Source of the DNA: Paracoccaceae bacterium
GTDB taxonomy: Bacteria > Pseudomonadota > Alphaproteobacteria > Rhodobacterales > Rhodobacteraceae
DNA length: 7,586 nucleotides
NCBI GenBank assembly: GCA_007128995.1
Contig: SKWJ01000388.1
Coordinates: 1-7,586, forward strand
Reading direction: 5' to 3'
Part shown: piece after piece, positions 7,368-7,586 of the stretch
Layout: every line of letters starts with the position of its first letter
Numbering within the stretch: position 1 is the stretch's first letter
The notes under the pieces: model-generated
Database searches by the model: none
What the model was told of the DNA's origin: nothing
The model's input: only the letters and a program-made list of their open reading frames with translations
Program-made: the position numbers and the translations under genes

Positions 7368-7586
7368 GCTCGGCCAGACCATGTATCCGGCATGCTGCGG
7401 TCAGAGTATTGGCCAGCAGACAGGCAATCGTCATAGGCCCGACACCGCCGGGCACGGGGGTGATCGCACCGGCGGTCTGCAATGCAGTTTCGAAATGGAC
7501 ATCGCCCACAAGCCGCGACTTGCCCCCCCGCTCGACCCGGTTGATCCCCACATCTATCACGGTGGCACCAGGTTTGATCCAATCCC
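7348..7586 (-). CDS. folD: Methylenetetrahydrofolate dehydrogenase/cyclohydrolase, C-terminal part (5' end beyond window)
   Basis: FolD oxidises 5,10-methylene-THF with NADP+ and hydrolyses the product to 10-formyl-THF, supplying one-carbon units in the cytoplasm. Only the last 78 residues are present; the frame enters at the right edge as [17 protein letters not shown], continues [19 protein letters not shown] and carries the diagnostic [21 protein letters not shown] block before ending in [10 protein letters not shown] and TAA at 7348-7350. Compared with a usual length near 290-300 residues, about 215 residues lie outside. VPGGVGPMT is the conserved signature near the NADP-binding domain end, and nothing looks damaged. 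The GTG at 7560 is internal, not the start, because the homology runs through it to the edge. The gene converges on the ATPase gene with 23 bp between the stops. Confidence 0.94.
   Translation of the reverse strand, partial: DWIKPGATVIDVGINRVERGGKSRLVGDVHFETALQTAGAITPVPGGVGPMTIACLLANTLTAACRIHGLAEPRGLVA

Noticed and set aside
7058..7582. Minus-strand open frame of 174 codons covering the ATPase end and folD
   Set aside because: It is out of frame with the folD signature VPGGVGPMT and runs antisense to the ATPase C-terminus; translation is Arg/Gly/Cys-rich without family resemblance.
1..7586. CRISPR arrays, tRNA or rRNA genes, insertion sequences, integration sites
   Set aside because: No direct repeat series, cloverleaf, transposase fragment or terminal inverted repeats were seen on reading both strands.

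Overview
The window looks like chromosomal DNA of a GC-rich alphaproteobacterium, most likely of the Rhodobacterales/Paracoccaceae type. This is judged from codon use, gene style and protein sequences recalled from memory; no database search was run. It holds six protein genes packed with little spacing, and no tRNA, rRNA, CRISPR array, insertion sequence or phage gene that I can recognise.

Left part (1-898). A gene on the minus strand runs off the left edge. It is open from about 804 to base 1 and ends in a partial LuxR-type helix-turn-helix, so it is probably a transcription regulator. Its start region faces cysD across a 94-bp divergent intergenic region holding a perfect 16-bp palindrome (818-833), a candidate operator.

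Centre left (899-3747). cysD and a fused cysNC gene overlap by one base (TGATG) and form a two-gene operon. Together they encode the ATP sulfurylase small subunit, its GTPase subunit and APS kinase, so the operon converts sulfate to PAPS. The arrangement resembles rhizobial nodPQ. A strong 13-bp hairpin follows the operon. Neither a PAPS/APS reductase nor a sulfotransferase is in the window, so the fate of the PAPS (cysteine synthesis or sulfation) is not shown.

Centre right (3876-7324). A short-chain dehydrogenase/reductase gene and a P2-type cation-pumping ATPase gene overlap by four bases (TTGA), both apparently with TTG starts, and are probably co-translated. The ATPase keeps the catalytic residues and most of the SERCA-type ion-binding residues, but the key aspartate of membrane helix M6 is replaced by serine.

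Right edge (7348-7586). The C-terminal end of folD (methylene-tetrahydrofolate dehydrogenase/cyclohydrolase) lies on the minus strand, convergent with the ATPase gene and only 23 bp from it.

Most of the window is ordinary core metabolism and transport. I found no clearly undescribed system. The points most worth a second look are the regulator with its palindrome, the altered M6 site of the ATPase, and the SDR-ATPase coupling.
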